Part shown: positions 10,802 through 22,628 of the stretch, one piece after another | Layout of the letters: each line of letters starts with the position of its first letter | How positions within the stretch are numbered: position 1 is the first letter of the stretch | From: Argyresthia goedartella | Lineage: Eukaryota > Arthropoda > Insecta > Lepidoptera > Argyresthiidae | Direction: 5' to 3' | DNA length: 64,000 nt | Assembly: GCA_949825045.1 (NCBI GenBank) | Contig: OX463820.1 | Span: 3,856,501-3,920,500 of the forward strand | Translations under genes and position numbers: made by a program | Notes under the pieces: model-generated | Seen by the model: only the letters and a program-made list of their open reading frames with translations | Told to the model about the DNA's origin: nothing | Database searches by the model: none

Positions 10802-11068
10802 TTAGCCCGCGAATATCCTAAGAGCCAATCCAGGAACCCTATGGTGAAGGAAAAAGGAATTTAGGGTCGCTCCAAGCCCAGACTCAGACTCAGATAATTG
10901 ACTTACAAGTTCTTTTCTAACGACCCAAGGATAGTTTTGGAATTTGGGGTTGGTTGATATAAAGGTTAGGAACCGAGGTATGTCTCGGCGCTTCAGACAC
11001 TCACGAAAACCCACTGAAACTTCGCAATCACAATTTCGTATAGTTCTGACGCGTAACACGGCAGACAA
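10802..11068 (-). CDS. 88-codon ORF inside the gypsy LTR (3' copy)
   Basis: Starts MSAVLRVRTIRNCDCEVSVG and ends LALRIFAG. It begins about 50 nt downstream of the predicted LTR transcription start, so it would be the first ORF of the element transcript. The translation is identical in the other LTR (21895-21629). No known family recognised; it may be a leader ORF or chance. Confidence 0.35.
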   Translation of the reverse strand: MSAVLRVRTIRNCDCEVSVGFRECLKRRDIPRFLTFISTNPKFQNYPWVVRKELVSQLSESESGLGATLNSFFLHHRVPGLALRIFAG

Positions 11069-11798
11069 AACTGTTTAGAACTCGTGAAAGACGACTGTCA
11101 CAGTAGCTAGACGCTGAGACTGAATGCTCTCCCCTCCCACGCTCTCGTATTTATAGCGTCCTTTGCGAACACGCTCTGCCCAAGCGAAGCTTCTTATCAC
11201 TAACTACACAGGGTCTAATTTCAACCATGCCATGCAGATCCGCCGTTCTACAAATTGTGTGTACGCATATTCACTATGATCAACCGTAGGTGATCACTCA
11301 AATCATTTGGTACTGCCGATACACAGAATCTGTTGATCGCTGACCAATAAAAGCTTGTTGCGATTAATTAAGCATACCCGACCGCTAGACGCGCGTAGCA
11401 AAGACCACTAGAATGCTATTCAAACTAGTCGTGTCAGACCCTCCATCTCATAACTCAATCGCAATTGTATATTTGCAATCAACATAATAGCTTTCTCCGT
11501 ATCGTTCCATAATAACCTTTCATTATTTAGTTATTCATAATTTTATTCAACGCGCAGCCAAATCGGCTCTGATCTCTACACATCTCGCAGGAATGCGACA
11601 AAAAAACCTGACCTGTAAACTTCTTCGAACCATCCCAAGCGTCGGCTCTGTTTTTTTTTGCTAACTTGCCACTGAGCTACGCAAAACCCCCAAACGTTAT
11701 CTGAACCGATTCTCGTATACAAAACAGCGCGGCGTTGGGCTAGCCCTCTATCACGCAGAATGAAGTATCAAATGTACCGACTCTCGTGTACCATTACA

Positions 11799-11810
11799 GC
11801 CCCCTCCCAG
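11799..11810 (-). promoter_or_regulatory. Polypurine tract
   Basis: On the minus strand CTGGGAGGGGGC lies directly before the 3' LTR start TGTAATGG. This is the expected place of the plus-strand DNA primer of an LTR retroelement. Confidence 0.7.
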
Positions 11811-12175
11811 ACCTTGAGACACTGTTTATCTCAGTTAACATGGCGCAAGGATCTCATTACCACTATGCTACCCATGCTTTCTCCATATCTACTCTATATG
11901 TACGGACATCTCAAATCATGTACACAGACCGATGAATCTGTCAATTATGTATATAATATTTACACAACTCTATTGAGTTCTCTCCTGTCTTATCTTATTT
12001 ATCTATCTAACTATACAACCTCGCTTACCCGCAACTTATCCTAATTCGTATTACTATATATCTACAATTTTTTTGTTTTTTTTTTGTTTCCAAACCATGC
12101 GAGATCCTTAAGTCTACAAAATAGTTATTCAAATTTACAGCTTACAGCTTAATTATATAACTTTTATACACTATC

Positions 12176-13893
12176 TTATTTATCTACGCCCTTATTCGTC
12201 CTCACATAATACCTGGCTATATTTATAGTATTGAAGTTACCCAATATCTCATTTGAACCCCGATCTACTAAAGTATAACAGTTAGGATATACCACTGCCG
12301 AAATAACATAAGGCCCTTTATACAACAACGAAAATTTCCGCATGATTTTATGTTCTTTATTTGAACGCACAAAAGTCTTAAGTTTCACATAATCACCTAT
12401 ACGATAGACTTCTAACTTACGCCGTTTGTCCGCCTGTCGCTTACGTCGTTCACTAGAACTTTTGGAGTTTTCTATCGCTACATTCCGCACCTGTTCCGTA
12501 TCTCGCACACTATGACCTAATAACCATTCATCGCCTAATTCCTTGTCAATAGTTAACGGTTCCCGCCTACCAAACGCTAACTCACTAGGCGCAAAGCCTG
12601 TGCTTGTGTGTTCGATATTATTATAACAATTTTGAATGTCCGGTAACACGTCGACCCAACTACGATTACTTCCGCCGCAATAAGTTCTAATCAGTCGACC
12701 TAGCTCGCGATTCACTCTTTCTACGCTATTAGAATTTGGACAATACACCGACGTATGAGTGACCTGAATCCCCAGCTGTTTGAGTCCAAATTCCCAAACT
12801 TTCGATATGAACTGTGGTCCTGAGTCCGTAATTATAGTTTCGATAGGTATTTCCCTATGAAATCTCTTTGTACAAGCGAGCACGCTCCTACCTGTCGCTT
12901 TTCGCATTGGATATAATTTTATTACTTTACTGTACACGTCTTGAATCACATATATATATATTGATATCCGAATTTACCTACGGGCAATGGCCCATAAAGG
13001 TCCGAGAAAACTTTCTCACCCAACTTTTCCGCCAACACCGGTGTACAAGGACCAACGGTATTGTTAGTACTTGGTTTGACCTTTTGACATATGTCACAAC
13101 TTCTTATCACCGCGCTAATCACCCTACTCATATGAAGAAAATAATATCTGTCCTTCATCAGTGCCAATATTTTATATCTGCCGTAGTGACCTATTTCTTC
13201 ATGTATGTGTAAAATTAGTTCCTCCTGTAGTGATTTCGGAATTACTAGCAACTGTACGTTCCGCTTCGGCACGTAAAAATATAACGTATCACCTACTAGC
13301 TTATAATTATCAAAACCTCTCGTTCCCGTATCTACTACATTACGTCTGATACAACCGCTAATTCGATTTAACCGCTCATCTTCGCTTTGTAATCTCGCAA
13401 TGTCCCGTAAACTCGAAATAACACTTGCGGTATTCGATGCCTGAAACCAGAATATCCCCGGCTGAACATTTGTACTGTCAATCATACCTCCAGGTCCCGC
13501 TATTTGCCTGCTTAGCGTGTCGGTAATTTGATTATCAGTCCCTCGCACAAATTCTATGTCGTAATCGAATTGCTCTAAAAACATAACCCACCTAGTTACG
13601 CGTGCCCCCAATAAAGTCCACGACTTAATGAACGTCAAACTTTTATGATCAGTTCTAATAATAACTTTTTCTCCCCGCAAATATATCTCAAATCGCTTTA
13701 AAGTGTATATAAATGCATACATTTCTTGTTCACTGATAGCCCATCTCGTCTGAGCACCCTTAAATGCCTGCGAACAGAACCCTATAATTCGTTCCTGGCC
13801 CGAATCATCTAATTGATAAACATAACCCCCAATTCCTATAGCGCTGGCGTCACATTGAACATAATATGTTTTTCCCGCCAATGGCTGACTCAA
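12176..13893 (-). pseudogene. Gypsy pol: RNase H and integrase
   Basis: Two overlapping open stretches. 13893-12946 has RNase H (YYVQCDASAIGIGGYVYQ; RTDHKSLTFI) and the integrase HHCC finger (HIHEEIGHYG...CDICQK), ending inside the DDE core (FSDLYGPLPVG). 12949-12176 carries ITDSGPQFIS (second Asp) and SNSVERVNREL (Glu), with a basic tail. The break at about 12946-12960 sits in an AT dinucleotide run and looks like slippage. The integrase family inserts the cDNA into the genome. The copy cannot make a continuous protein. Confidence 0.85.
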
Positions 13894-15124
13894 TATTATA
13901 CTTTCTGAGAATTGTTTTTTTTATCTCGTCAAAAGCACTCTGCACGTGCGCACTCCAAACGAACTTGACTCCAGACCGTAATAAATTGTACAAGGGCTGT
14001 GTTAACGTTCCAAAATTTTTTATAAACCTCCGAAAGTAATTTATGAACCCCAAAAACGCCCTCAATTGCCTGACAGTTCTGGGTGACGGATATAATTTAA
14101 GTGTTTCAATTTTGTCCGGGTCCATTTGCAAACCTTGTGTAGACAAAATGTGCCCCAATAACTTGACCTTTTTTTGTGCAAACTCGCATTTTTTTAGTTT
14201 GCATGTGAAGCCCGCGTCTTTCAATTTACTCAGAACCGTGTCCACTTGAGACAAATGCTGTTCGAAGTCACCCTCAGTTAAAATTGCCAAATCGTCAACA
14301 AAATTTAAACAATATGGCCTAACCTCTGGCCCTAGAATTAAATCCATCGCCCTCGAAAATGAACCCACACTGGTTTTCAACCCCTGAGGTAAAACGTTGT
14401 AAACATAACTTCTGCCTTGATATACAAAACCCGTGTATCGTTTAGATTCGTCTGATAATGGTATAGAAAAATACGCATCTTTGATATCAATAACCCTTAT
14501 GTAGTTTATCCGGCGCCCGGATTGCAATATCTCACTCATTAAAGGTGTGGTTTCAACCTCACCAACCATTCCCGTGTTTAATTGTCGTGCATCTAGCAAA
14601 ATACGGACCTATCCTGATTTATTTAATGTACAAGTCAATGGACTGCTGAAATCCGTAGATTGCCTGCTAATAATACCTATCAGTTCCATTTCTTCCAAAC
14701 GTTTTGTTACTTTATCGCGATATGCGAACGGTATGGGATAGCTTCGTTTTACGAAAGGCGTTTCATCTCTCATTTTTATCTCATGTATATATTTATTTGT
14801 CCGACCTACCCTATCGCTAAACAACTCTGCATGTTTATTTAACACCGGCAATAACTTTGTTTTGTGTTCAACAGGTATTGATGAATTATTCACATATTCC
14901 TCTATCATATTTCTACTGGTATCTTGGTTCTGTACTTCCATTGTACAACAGCAAAAATCCTGATTAGGGCCAGTACCTAATGGTATTTCACACATCCGCC
15001 CGGCGCTTCGTATAATTAGCCTCTTATTACCCTCACACATTAAACTGGCTCGTGTCTGTTGTATAAAATCAAACCCCAAAATTAAATCTTTAGGCAACCT
15101 AGCATTGGAGTATCGATAACGCAT
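13850..15124 (-). pseudogene. Gypsy pol: reverse transcriptase
   Basis: RT blocks on the minus strand: PFVKRSYPIPFAYRDKV, DIKDAYFSIPLSDES (motif A), GLKTSVGSFSRAMD (motif B), CLNFVDDLAIL (motif C, FVDD), LGHILSTQGLQMDPDKI and LRAFLGFINYFRRFIKNFG. A TAG stop at 14611-14609 separates the first block from the palm. A second break at about 13905-13930, within an A-rich run, separates RT from RNase H. Otherwise well preserved. Confidence 0.88.
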
Positions 15125-15630
15125 TCACCTATTGTTAATGGTAACGTTACTAATTTATCAACCCTTTCCTTACTGACTCCAAATGCACCTGTGATTCTCA
15201 AACTTGGAATCGGTATTTCCGTCGGTTTTCCCAATTGTCTGCACACTTCTTCGTACACTCTCCGACTTATTACACTGATTTCGCTCCCCGAATCAATCAA
15301 ACTCCTTACAACAATATTCCCAATACGCACATCTATCTCAGGTAATGTCAATGTACTACATAAATCGCGCCCACACTCAGTCGAATCGTCGTCTCTGAAT
15401 ATCGTATGTAAACGCCTGTCATTTCGATCTCTACGATTCGATCTAGATTTTTCATCTAAACACACGGCATATCCATGCGCTTTATGCGCTAGTAATTGAA
15501 TAAATTCATTCACACCCACGTTCGAATCCAAATTACACAAATCATACAGTCTATGCTTTTTCCCAATTCGATCGGCTGTCCACCCAAACCGTAATAAATA
15601 TCTGAGCGCGAACGACCCGCGCGAGTCCAC
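15082..15630 (-). CDS. Gypsy aspartic protease region
   Basis: 182-codon open stretch directly following gag and overlapping the start of the RT frame. The active-site motif is LIDSGSEISVIS (residues about 114-125), typical of retropepsins, within DVRIGNIVVRSLIDSG. It would process the Gag-Pol polyprotein in assembling particles. Upstream residues show no clear zinc knuckle. Confidence 0.75.
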   Translation of the reverse strand: MDSRGSFALRYLLRFGWTADRIGKKHRLYDLCNLDSNVGVNEFIQLLAHKAHGYAVCLDEKSRSNRRDRNDRRLHTIFRDDDSTECGRDLCSTLTLPEIDVRIGNIVVRSLIDSGSEISVISRRVYEEVCRQLGKPTEIPIPSLRITGAFGVSKERVDKLVTLPLTIGECVIDTPMLGCLKI

Positions 15631-16451
15631 TAGTTTTTTGAATTCTGATTTATCGCATTATTCCTGTCACTTGAACTTTGCCCTGCCTCTGTATTATCTG
15701 AACCATCATTGCCCCTTTGGAACTCTATTGCCTTGAAACTAGCCTGAGGCTGTCTACCTCTACCGCGAAAATAACCGCGACCGCGCGTCCCAAATTCGTT
15801 TCGCCCCTTCGTTCCCGCGTTATAATTATTCCTACGACTCACCGCGTTATAACGTAACGTATTTACCCGCATAGCTCGATATTGCCCACGCATGTAGCTA
15901 TTCCGCCTTACATTATTCGTATCCATTGTATCCGAACCATGCAACGCACTTAATCCCCCATCGACATTCCGTTCTAAATGCCGAAGGAACTCGACCGCAT
16001 CCCGTATAGTCATAGGTTCCTTTCTAGCAAAAAACGCTACCTGAATATCACGCGGCAACTGTCCGAAAATCGTGTTGATTTTCTCCGTATCAGTAAACGG
16101 TATCGTAAGTTCATATATGCTATTCAATTGAGAGGCAAAGAATTGTTCCATACTTTGACCTTTCTTAGAATCAAACTTCGCAGTTAGGAATCTTTGCTTA
16201 ATTAATTCCTGTTCATTATCACCCCAGAATACCTCTCTGAAATCTTTTTCAAAATCCGAATAGGTTCGCCATGAGTCTCTGTATATGCTCATTCGAACTT
16301 TTGCAATTCCTACCAAACTATCCGTTGCCCATATCAAAGCCCTAGAACTATCTCCCGAGACTTTAATATAAGCCTTTAAATCTCTTAAGAAAATCATCGG
16401 ATTTTCCGAACTCCTCCCATCGAATGTCGGCAACTTCTGTGTCATTTTCAC
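15630..16451 (-). CDS. Gypsy Gag
   Basis: 273-codon ORF from ATG 16451. The N-terminal half has the retrotransposon-gag pattern (LPTFDGRSSENPMIFLRDLK; WRTYSDFEKDFREVFWG; QRFLTAKFDSKKGQSMEQFF). The C-terminal part is basic and RG-rich (FGTRGRGYFRGRGRQ), probably replacing a CCHC knuckle for RNA binding, then an acidic Asn/Ser tail. Its stop abuts the protease frame, so a frameshift or readthrough would be needed to make Gag-Pol. Confidence 0.85.
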   Translation of the reverse strand: MKMTQKLPTFDGRSSENPMIFLRDLKAYIKVSGDSSRALIWATDSLVGIAKVRMSIYRDSWRTYSDFEKDFREVFWGDNEQELIKQRFLTAKFDSKKGQSMEQFFASQLNSIYELTIPFTDTEKINTIFGQLPRDIQVAFFARKEPMTIRDAVEFLRHLERNVDGGLSALHGSDTMDTNNVRRNSYMRGQYRAMRVNTLRYNAVSRRNNYNAGTKGRNEFGTRGRGYFRGRGRQPQASFKAIEFQRGNDGSDNTEAGQSSSDRNNAINQNSKN

Positions 16452-16866
16452 AATGCATGATTGACGTTTTTCTACCGATTGTTCAAACGTCTCTAGTTCC
16501 TGTCTGTCAGTCTGTCTGTCCGAAGTCGCTAGTATTGATTGCGCTAGAACCCCTTTCCAAACTGTCTAATCTATTCACTATTTCAGATAACAATTGCGTC
16601 ACCTGCCCTGACGCCATTTCACTTGTGTGCGAAAGTGAAACACGCCTAGTGTTTTTTCTAAGCCGGCCGGCCATTATTCCTGAACACTAAACCGTCGTAG
16701 CTCGTACAAAGAATTGTGAAAACAATGCCCCTTTTTTTTACTTATTTCTTATTTACAAAACTGAACTGTTTAAAATCGTTTCTACGTTGTGTTATTTTTA
16801 AAAGTAACGCGTTAGACCTTGATTCTTTTAGAATATCTAGGTATCAGACTATCTAGGATATCCTTC

Positions 16867-16879
16867 GGTCTCGGCACCA
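16867..16879 (-). promoter_or_regulatory. Primer binding site
   Basis: On the minus strand TGGTGCCGAGACC begins 5 nt after the 5' LTR ends (16885). It starts with TGG as expected for pairing with a tRNA 3' CCA end. I do not assign the tRNA. Confidence 0.65.
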
Positions 16880-17294
16880 GAATCTGTAACGGCACACGGC
16901 TAAGGTCGAGCCGCCGCTATCAGTAGCTATGATCGTCTATTCTATCTACCTCAAAATGAGAGGACCCGATTCAGCTGTAAGATTTGTAAGTTGAGAATGA
17001 TAAGTCTGAATTTCTCGTTCGTTGAGAAGTTCGTAAGGCGTATAATAGTCGAACGAAGTTTGGTTCAGGAAGTTACAGTTTCAAGTTAGACAGAGAAAGC
17101 ATATATGTCCGCGAGCCGGTAATTCGCATCAGTCAGCGGTGTATTGCGCCAGATCAATCGTTGTTATATTTTATGTGAGATGGTACCATCTGGTTTGTAT
17201 ATATGGGCGCTTGGAACCTTTTTTTTTTAGTGGTCGACCACAGTTTATAATATTTGTTTGTGATATCGTATAGATATCCGTCGTAGTTTTACGA

Positions 17295-20200
17295 TGTAGG
17301 GATGGGCCTATGGGATGTAGTGAGAGACGTGTTTGTTGGTTCAAAGACGGGCGTTTATTCACTAAGGATGTACACAGACATTGGTTATTATAGAGACGTA
17401 TCGGCTAAAGGTTGTGACACACTACACCTTCCACCTTTTTTTTGAAAGAAAAAATTTGGTATCTAATTTTTTGTAAAATTAAAACAAAATTTATTTAAAA
17501 ATCTTAAAATAAATAACATATACAATCCAATGTGTTTTTTATCTTTTAATTTCAAATATACTACTTTTAAATAATATGCTGTTATTTATTCCAAATCAAA
17601 TAACATCATCAACATCAACAAACTTTGCAAAACATCTTACATTTCATTTTAACATTTTAACCTTCTGATAACTCTTCATCTGATAACTGATAATTATTTA
17701 TACAAAAAAAAATACTGTTATAAAAACATAACCAAAACATCAACAGTAGTGAAGTATAACTAAAAATATTTATTTTAATTTTCAAATTTATTAATATTTT
17801 TTTAACATAAACAATGACAAATTGTCAAATATAATTTTAATCAAAATAATTATCTTTGCATTTTCAATTGTTTTTTTTTTAACTACACCGCCATTGCAAA
17901 AATATAGGTATGAAAACGATACATGTTTATTGTTAATAATATAAAAATTAACCATACATAGGTTGTTTACTATTACTATGGGTATAATGTGGTTTATAAT
18001 CCACCATTCTAAAAGTAAAGATACATGATAGGTAAATAATTAAAACCTACGTCGATAAAAAAGATTCAAATACTAAACGCAAACTGTTGGTAAAAAAGAA
18101 TTTGTAGTAGGTAGTATAGGGTAGGGTAGTGTTGGCGACAATAACGTTTATTTATTTTTGCTTTCTCTTTCAGCAATATTTTAACTCATTCATTTTCTTA
18201 CTTGCATACCAGACAACAAAAACAGACTTTCCTCTCTACTTAAGTACATGCTCTCAATAACAAAACAATACTTCTAATTTACTACATACTCTCAAAATTT
18301 TACAAGAAAATTATAACTTTATATCCTTTGACATTCTTTATAACTCTTTGTCTATGTTTTATTCAAACTTCTTTTTTTTTTTTCATATATCTAGTAAATA
18401 CCATTTTTATATTTGTCATATATCTCATTATTACTTTCTTATCCAAAACACACTCTACATAAACATAATATAATAACCATCTTTTCAAAACCCATCAAAA
18501 TGTACTTTTCTTTTCATAAACAATCTCTTTCAAACAAAGTCTTTATTATAATCTCCTTATCACTTCATATAGGTACTTTAATTATCGGGATCCGGACCCT
18601 TAATATTCACATGTAGTGAGTGCACATTTTAGGTACATTTTATTATACACACTGGTATTTACTTAATGAGGTACTTTTTATAATAATACTTATATACATA
18701 GACTAATAGTACCTGGCTCGCGAGCTTATCGAGGTCATCGATATCCAACTTTCTCACGAAGGAAACTCGTCCACATCATGATCGAAAAGGAAGGATTCGT
18801 GCCTTGTACCTTGTACCTTTTGACTTTGATGATTATACAATAACATATTGGACTCGCCAATAATCACGTATCTTACTCAAAACATAACTTAAACTCATTC
18901 CAAATGAATCCTTCGAATTTTAATTATCTCTCTAACATGTCAGATGATCAGTCCAACTGTTAATAGAAACCTTACCAAACGAAGTATTCCTAGCTAACTT
19001 ACCCATTGCAATTGAGTACTTATCAACATTCCATACGGTATTCTTTTTGTCACAATTAACAAATCAAACTTATTTACCTTTCCTTCAAAATAACACTATC
19101 TTTCTTGTCCATACAAAATACGACTTTCCTTTGTAGTTTGTAATTAAATATCTCGTCTCCTTCGCCTTAAACACTGCCATAAAAAATCAACATTCTGAGA
19201 TATCTAAAAACTTACATAATCACTCTTCTACTTAACTCATCTCTAGACAACAAAATGTCATAGTCATACATAAATAAACAAATCAATCTTTCCTTAAACA
19301 TCACTTACTGTTCCGATCAAACATCTTTCAATATACTAAATATTATCAGCATCCTGTAATAATAATAAAAAAATATCATACATTCATTATACATCATCAT
19401 TTTCATAAACTTTCAATGTAATCCCACCCCCACCAATGCAATTTTAAGCTTGGTATCTATTTAACATCCATACGGTTCCATACTTAATTTCTCTGCTGAA
19501 CTCTAAACAAACATCCATCACCACATAACATACGGTTTCTAATGAATTCATTATCATTACTGTTGCTCATCTGCACCTGTAATAAGAGCTGGTAGGTATC
19601 GTCACGATCCATTTTTGTCAGAACTAAAACAAATTCTCGGTGGTCCCCTAATTTGGTACTCTGTTGTTAACTGTATTGTATTGCATCGCGTTACATGCAA
19701 ATATGGTTTGAATACGTACTAACTGGATATGTTACTAAGACAATTATTGTAAATACTTTACAATTTAAAATTATAAATTCACTGGAAAAAATACACACAA
19801 ACATACGCCACACAATCAATGTCATCCTTTAACTCATTCATCATCAAACTAAATTATTTAAAAAAATGTAGTTCTTGTCGTCAACCCTTTACAAATTAAT
19901 CTGAATTATTTATTAAGTACACCATATTCAGGGGTGTAAAGTAAATACTACAAATCATTTATAAAATACTAACTTAAATATTCAATTTCTATTCCATCAT
20001 TATTTTTCTTTTATATCCAAATTAACAATTTCCGTCATTATTATTTAACACACAAAACAACATCTGATAAAATAAATCAAATTAACTCGCATAAAATGTA
20101 TAATTCATTGACATGGAATTGGAAAAAATTGGTCACGACTCACTCATGAAGACTTCACGTGGTGCCTATCATTCCTACTGCGTGGTGCTGCAGCTCATCA

Positions 20201-20830
20201 CTCCGGGACAACATCTCCCAGCTGCTCCTCATCGGACCCGTACATTGTGCAGCGTACAATTCGCCCTGCGCCCTGCATCGCACATCATCTAGGCTTGCAC
20301 AGATCACCCGGCACCCGGCAGGAATCCTCTTTATAATTTGGGTTTTTAGGTTATTTTGTTTTTTAATTTGGTCACTGGTTCTGCTTTTGGTTCTAGTTTT
20401 ATTTTGCGGTCTTCTTAATTTTGTAGGTATATAATTTTTATGTAATTTTAATCTTCATTTAAATGTCCATTATTTTATCTATTTAAGTAGTTCCTGATAT
20501 ATTGAATCTATTAACAGTTTATTTATATGTATAAAGGTATAATTTTCTTACAGTAGTTATTTAGGTATAATTTTAGCACTTTTTGTCCTTTTCACATTTT
20601 ATTTCACATTTAGTCCAAAATATCATTTCACTTTACACGAAATATGCCATTCGGCGCAGCACTGCCTTTTAGGGCAGGCTGGCCTGGCTAGGTCGCCATG
20701 TAGGGATGGGCCTATGGGATGTAGTGAGAGACGTGTTTGTTGGTTCAAAGACGGGCGTTTATTCACTAAGGATGTACACAGACATTGGTTATTATAGAGA
20801 CGTATCGGCTAAAGGTTGTGACACACTACA
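17295..20830 (-). mobile_element. Non-coding LTR element (LARD-like) nested in the gypsy LTR
   Basis: Two identical 132-bp direct repeats (17295-17426 and 20699-20830) begin TGTAG and end CTACA, flanked by ACGA duplications (17291-17294, 20831-20834). The interior (3.27 kb) is A/T-rich with no gag or pol. On the minus strand a putative primer site TGGCGACCTAGCC follows the right LTR directly, and a purine-rich tract (AAAAAAAAGGTGGAAGG) precedes the left LTR, which sets the orientation. Identical LTRs imply recent insertion using proteins supplied by another element. Confidence 0.85.
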
Positions 20831-21628
20831 ACGACGTGAGTACTCAATGATATTTCATGTGCTCGCTAGTAGCGGCTTGTGGTGGTTCCAATTATATATT
20901 TGGTTCACGGCAATAACGATCCGAAAAGACCGGTTTACACAATTGCGATTTGATTTTCCGAAATGGGTTCTGAACTAGCGGTTACCTCAAAAGGTCCGTA
21001 ACGTTTTGAAACCTTCAACTCTGCGCAATTTGAGCTGGATGTTATCGAAACGTAAGCATTATTGTTTTAGGAGATCTATCCCACACCATAGCGAAGTGCA
21101 TAGTTCGATAAATACCGAACTATGAATTCCACTAGCCACAGCACGTCCTGGGCTGAGCCAAATCATATATACCGACTCAGCCTACACATTAGACCTCCAG
21201 CGAAATTTACATTTAATTTAAAGATGCAACTTGAATCCAACCTGACCCAAGGCAATGCAAAACACCTACCCGGACCTAAACAATGAACTTTAGACTGTAA
21301 ATTGATCTCTTCGCGCGTCCCCGACAACACTCACATGTCAAAATATCAACAGAATATGTTATCTGTGTTGACACCGGTTTAACTTTGTTCTGAATTTGTT
21401 ATTTCCATCCGCGAACCTCATCGATCAAACAGTCTCCCTATGCCCTGCCAACCTAGGTTTAGCCGCAACTAAACTCCTGTCTAGCCTAGTCTAAAACCTA
21501 GTGTTATACCACGTCCATTATCGACACCACTCGAAAATGGTTGAGTTTGATTTGAATGTGCTTGAATGTTTAATGACTGTGTGTGTGGGAATTTCAAAAC
21601 TCGCTACTCGAAAGGAATGAGGAGAGGA

Positions 21629-21895
21629 TTAGCCCGCGAATATCCTAAGAGCCAATCCAGGAACCCTATGGTGAAGGAAAAAGGAATTTAGGGTCGCTCC
21701 AAGCCCAGACTCAGACTCAGATAATTGACTTACAAGTTCTTTTCTAACGACCCAAGGATAGTTTTGGAATTTGGGGTTGGTTGATATAAAGGTTAGGAAC
21801 CGAGGTATATCTCGGCGCTTCAGACACTCACGAAAACCCACTGAAACTTCGCAATCACAATTTCGTATAGTTCTGACGCGTAACACGGCAGACAA
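21629..21895 (-). CDS. 88-codon ORF inside the gypsy LTR (5' copy)
   Basis: Second copy of the LTR ORF, with the same translation as 11068-10802. It starts about 50 nt downstream of the LTR initiator and about 5.4 kb before gag (interruption included). Confidence 0.35.
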   Translation of the reverse strand: MSAVLRVRTIRNCDCEVSVGFRECLKRRDIPRFLTFISTNPKFQNYPWVVRKELVSQLSESESGLGATLNSFFLHHRVPGLALRIFAG

Positions 21896-21944
21896 AACTG
21901 TTTAGAACTCGTGAAAGACGACTGTCACAGTAGCTAGACGCTGA

Positions 21945-21982
21945 GACTGAATGCTCTCCCCTCCCACGCTCTCGTATTTATA
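21945..21982 (-). promoter_or_regulatory. LTR core promoter: TATA box and initiator
   Basis: TATAAATA (21982-21975) and an arthropod-type initiator TCAGTC (21950-21945) about 30 nt downstream on the minus strand, in the LTR that lies upstream of gag. The same pair is in the other LTR at 11155-11118. Confidence 0.6.
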
Positions 21983-22628
21983 GCGTCCTTTGCGAACACG
22001 CTCTGCCCAAGCGAAGCTTCTTATCACTAACTACACAGGGTCTAATTTCAACAATGCCATGCAGATCCGCCGTTCTACAAATTGTGTGTACGCATATTCA
22101 CTATGATCAACCGTAGGTGATCACTCAAATCATTTGGTACTGCCGATACACAGAATCTGTTGATCGCTGACCAATAAAAGCTTGTTGCGATTAATTAAGC
22201 ATACCCGACCGCTAGACGCGCGTAGCAAAGACCACTAGAATGCTATTCAAACTAGTCGTGTCAGACCCTCCATCTCATACCTCAATCGCAATTGTATATT
22301 TGCAATCAACATAATAGCTTTCTCCGTATCGTTCCATAATAACCTTTCATTATTTAGTTATTCATAATTTTATTCAACGCGCAGCCAAATCGGCTCTGAT
22401 CTCTACACATCTCGCAGGAATGCGACAAAAAAACCTGACCTGTAAACTTCTTCGAACCATCCCAAGCGTCGGCTCTGTTTTTTTTGCTAACTTGCCACTG
22501 AGCTACTCAAAACCCCCAAACGTTATCTGAACCGATTCTCGTATACAAAACAGCGCGGCGTTGGGCTAGCCCTCTATCACGCAGAATGAAGTATCAAATG
22601 TACCGACTCTCGTGTACCATTACACAAT

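Larger units (their letters stand above)
8853..11798 (-). repeat. Gypsy 3' LTR (interrupted at 9791-10532)
   Basis: Downstream LTR in the element's own orientation. Excluding the 742-bp insertion and its duplicated TA it is about 2.2 kb and aligns end to end with the right LTR. It contains a TATAAATA box (11148-11155), an initiator TCAGTC (11118-11123) and an 88-codon ORF (11068-10802), all on the minus strand. Confidence 0.9.
8853..22624 (-). mobile_element. Ty3/gypsy LTR retrotransposon with two later insertions
   Basis: Bounded by long direct repeats that start TGTAAC and end ATTACA, with a CAAT target duplication outside them (8849-8852 and 22625-22628). Subtracting the nested elements, each LTR is about 2.20 kb and the internal part is about 5.1 kb. 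Internal order on the minus strand is primer site, gag, protease, RT, RNase H, integrase, polypurine tract: the Ty3/gypsy order, with no envelope ORF. The LTRs differ at several bases and pol has stops and frameshifts, so the copy is old and not autonomous. Confidence 0.9.
16885..22624 (-). repeat. Gypsy 5' LTR (interrupted at 17295-20830)
   Basis: Upstream LTR for the minus-strand genes. About 2.2 kb after removing the 3.54-kb nested element. It lacks the 742-bp insertion seen in the other LTR. Confidence 0.9.
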
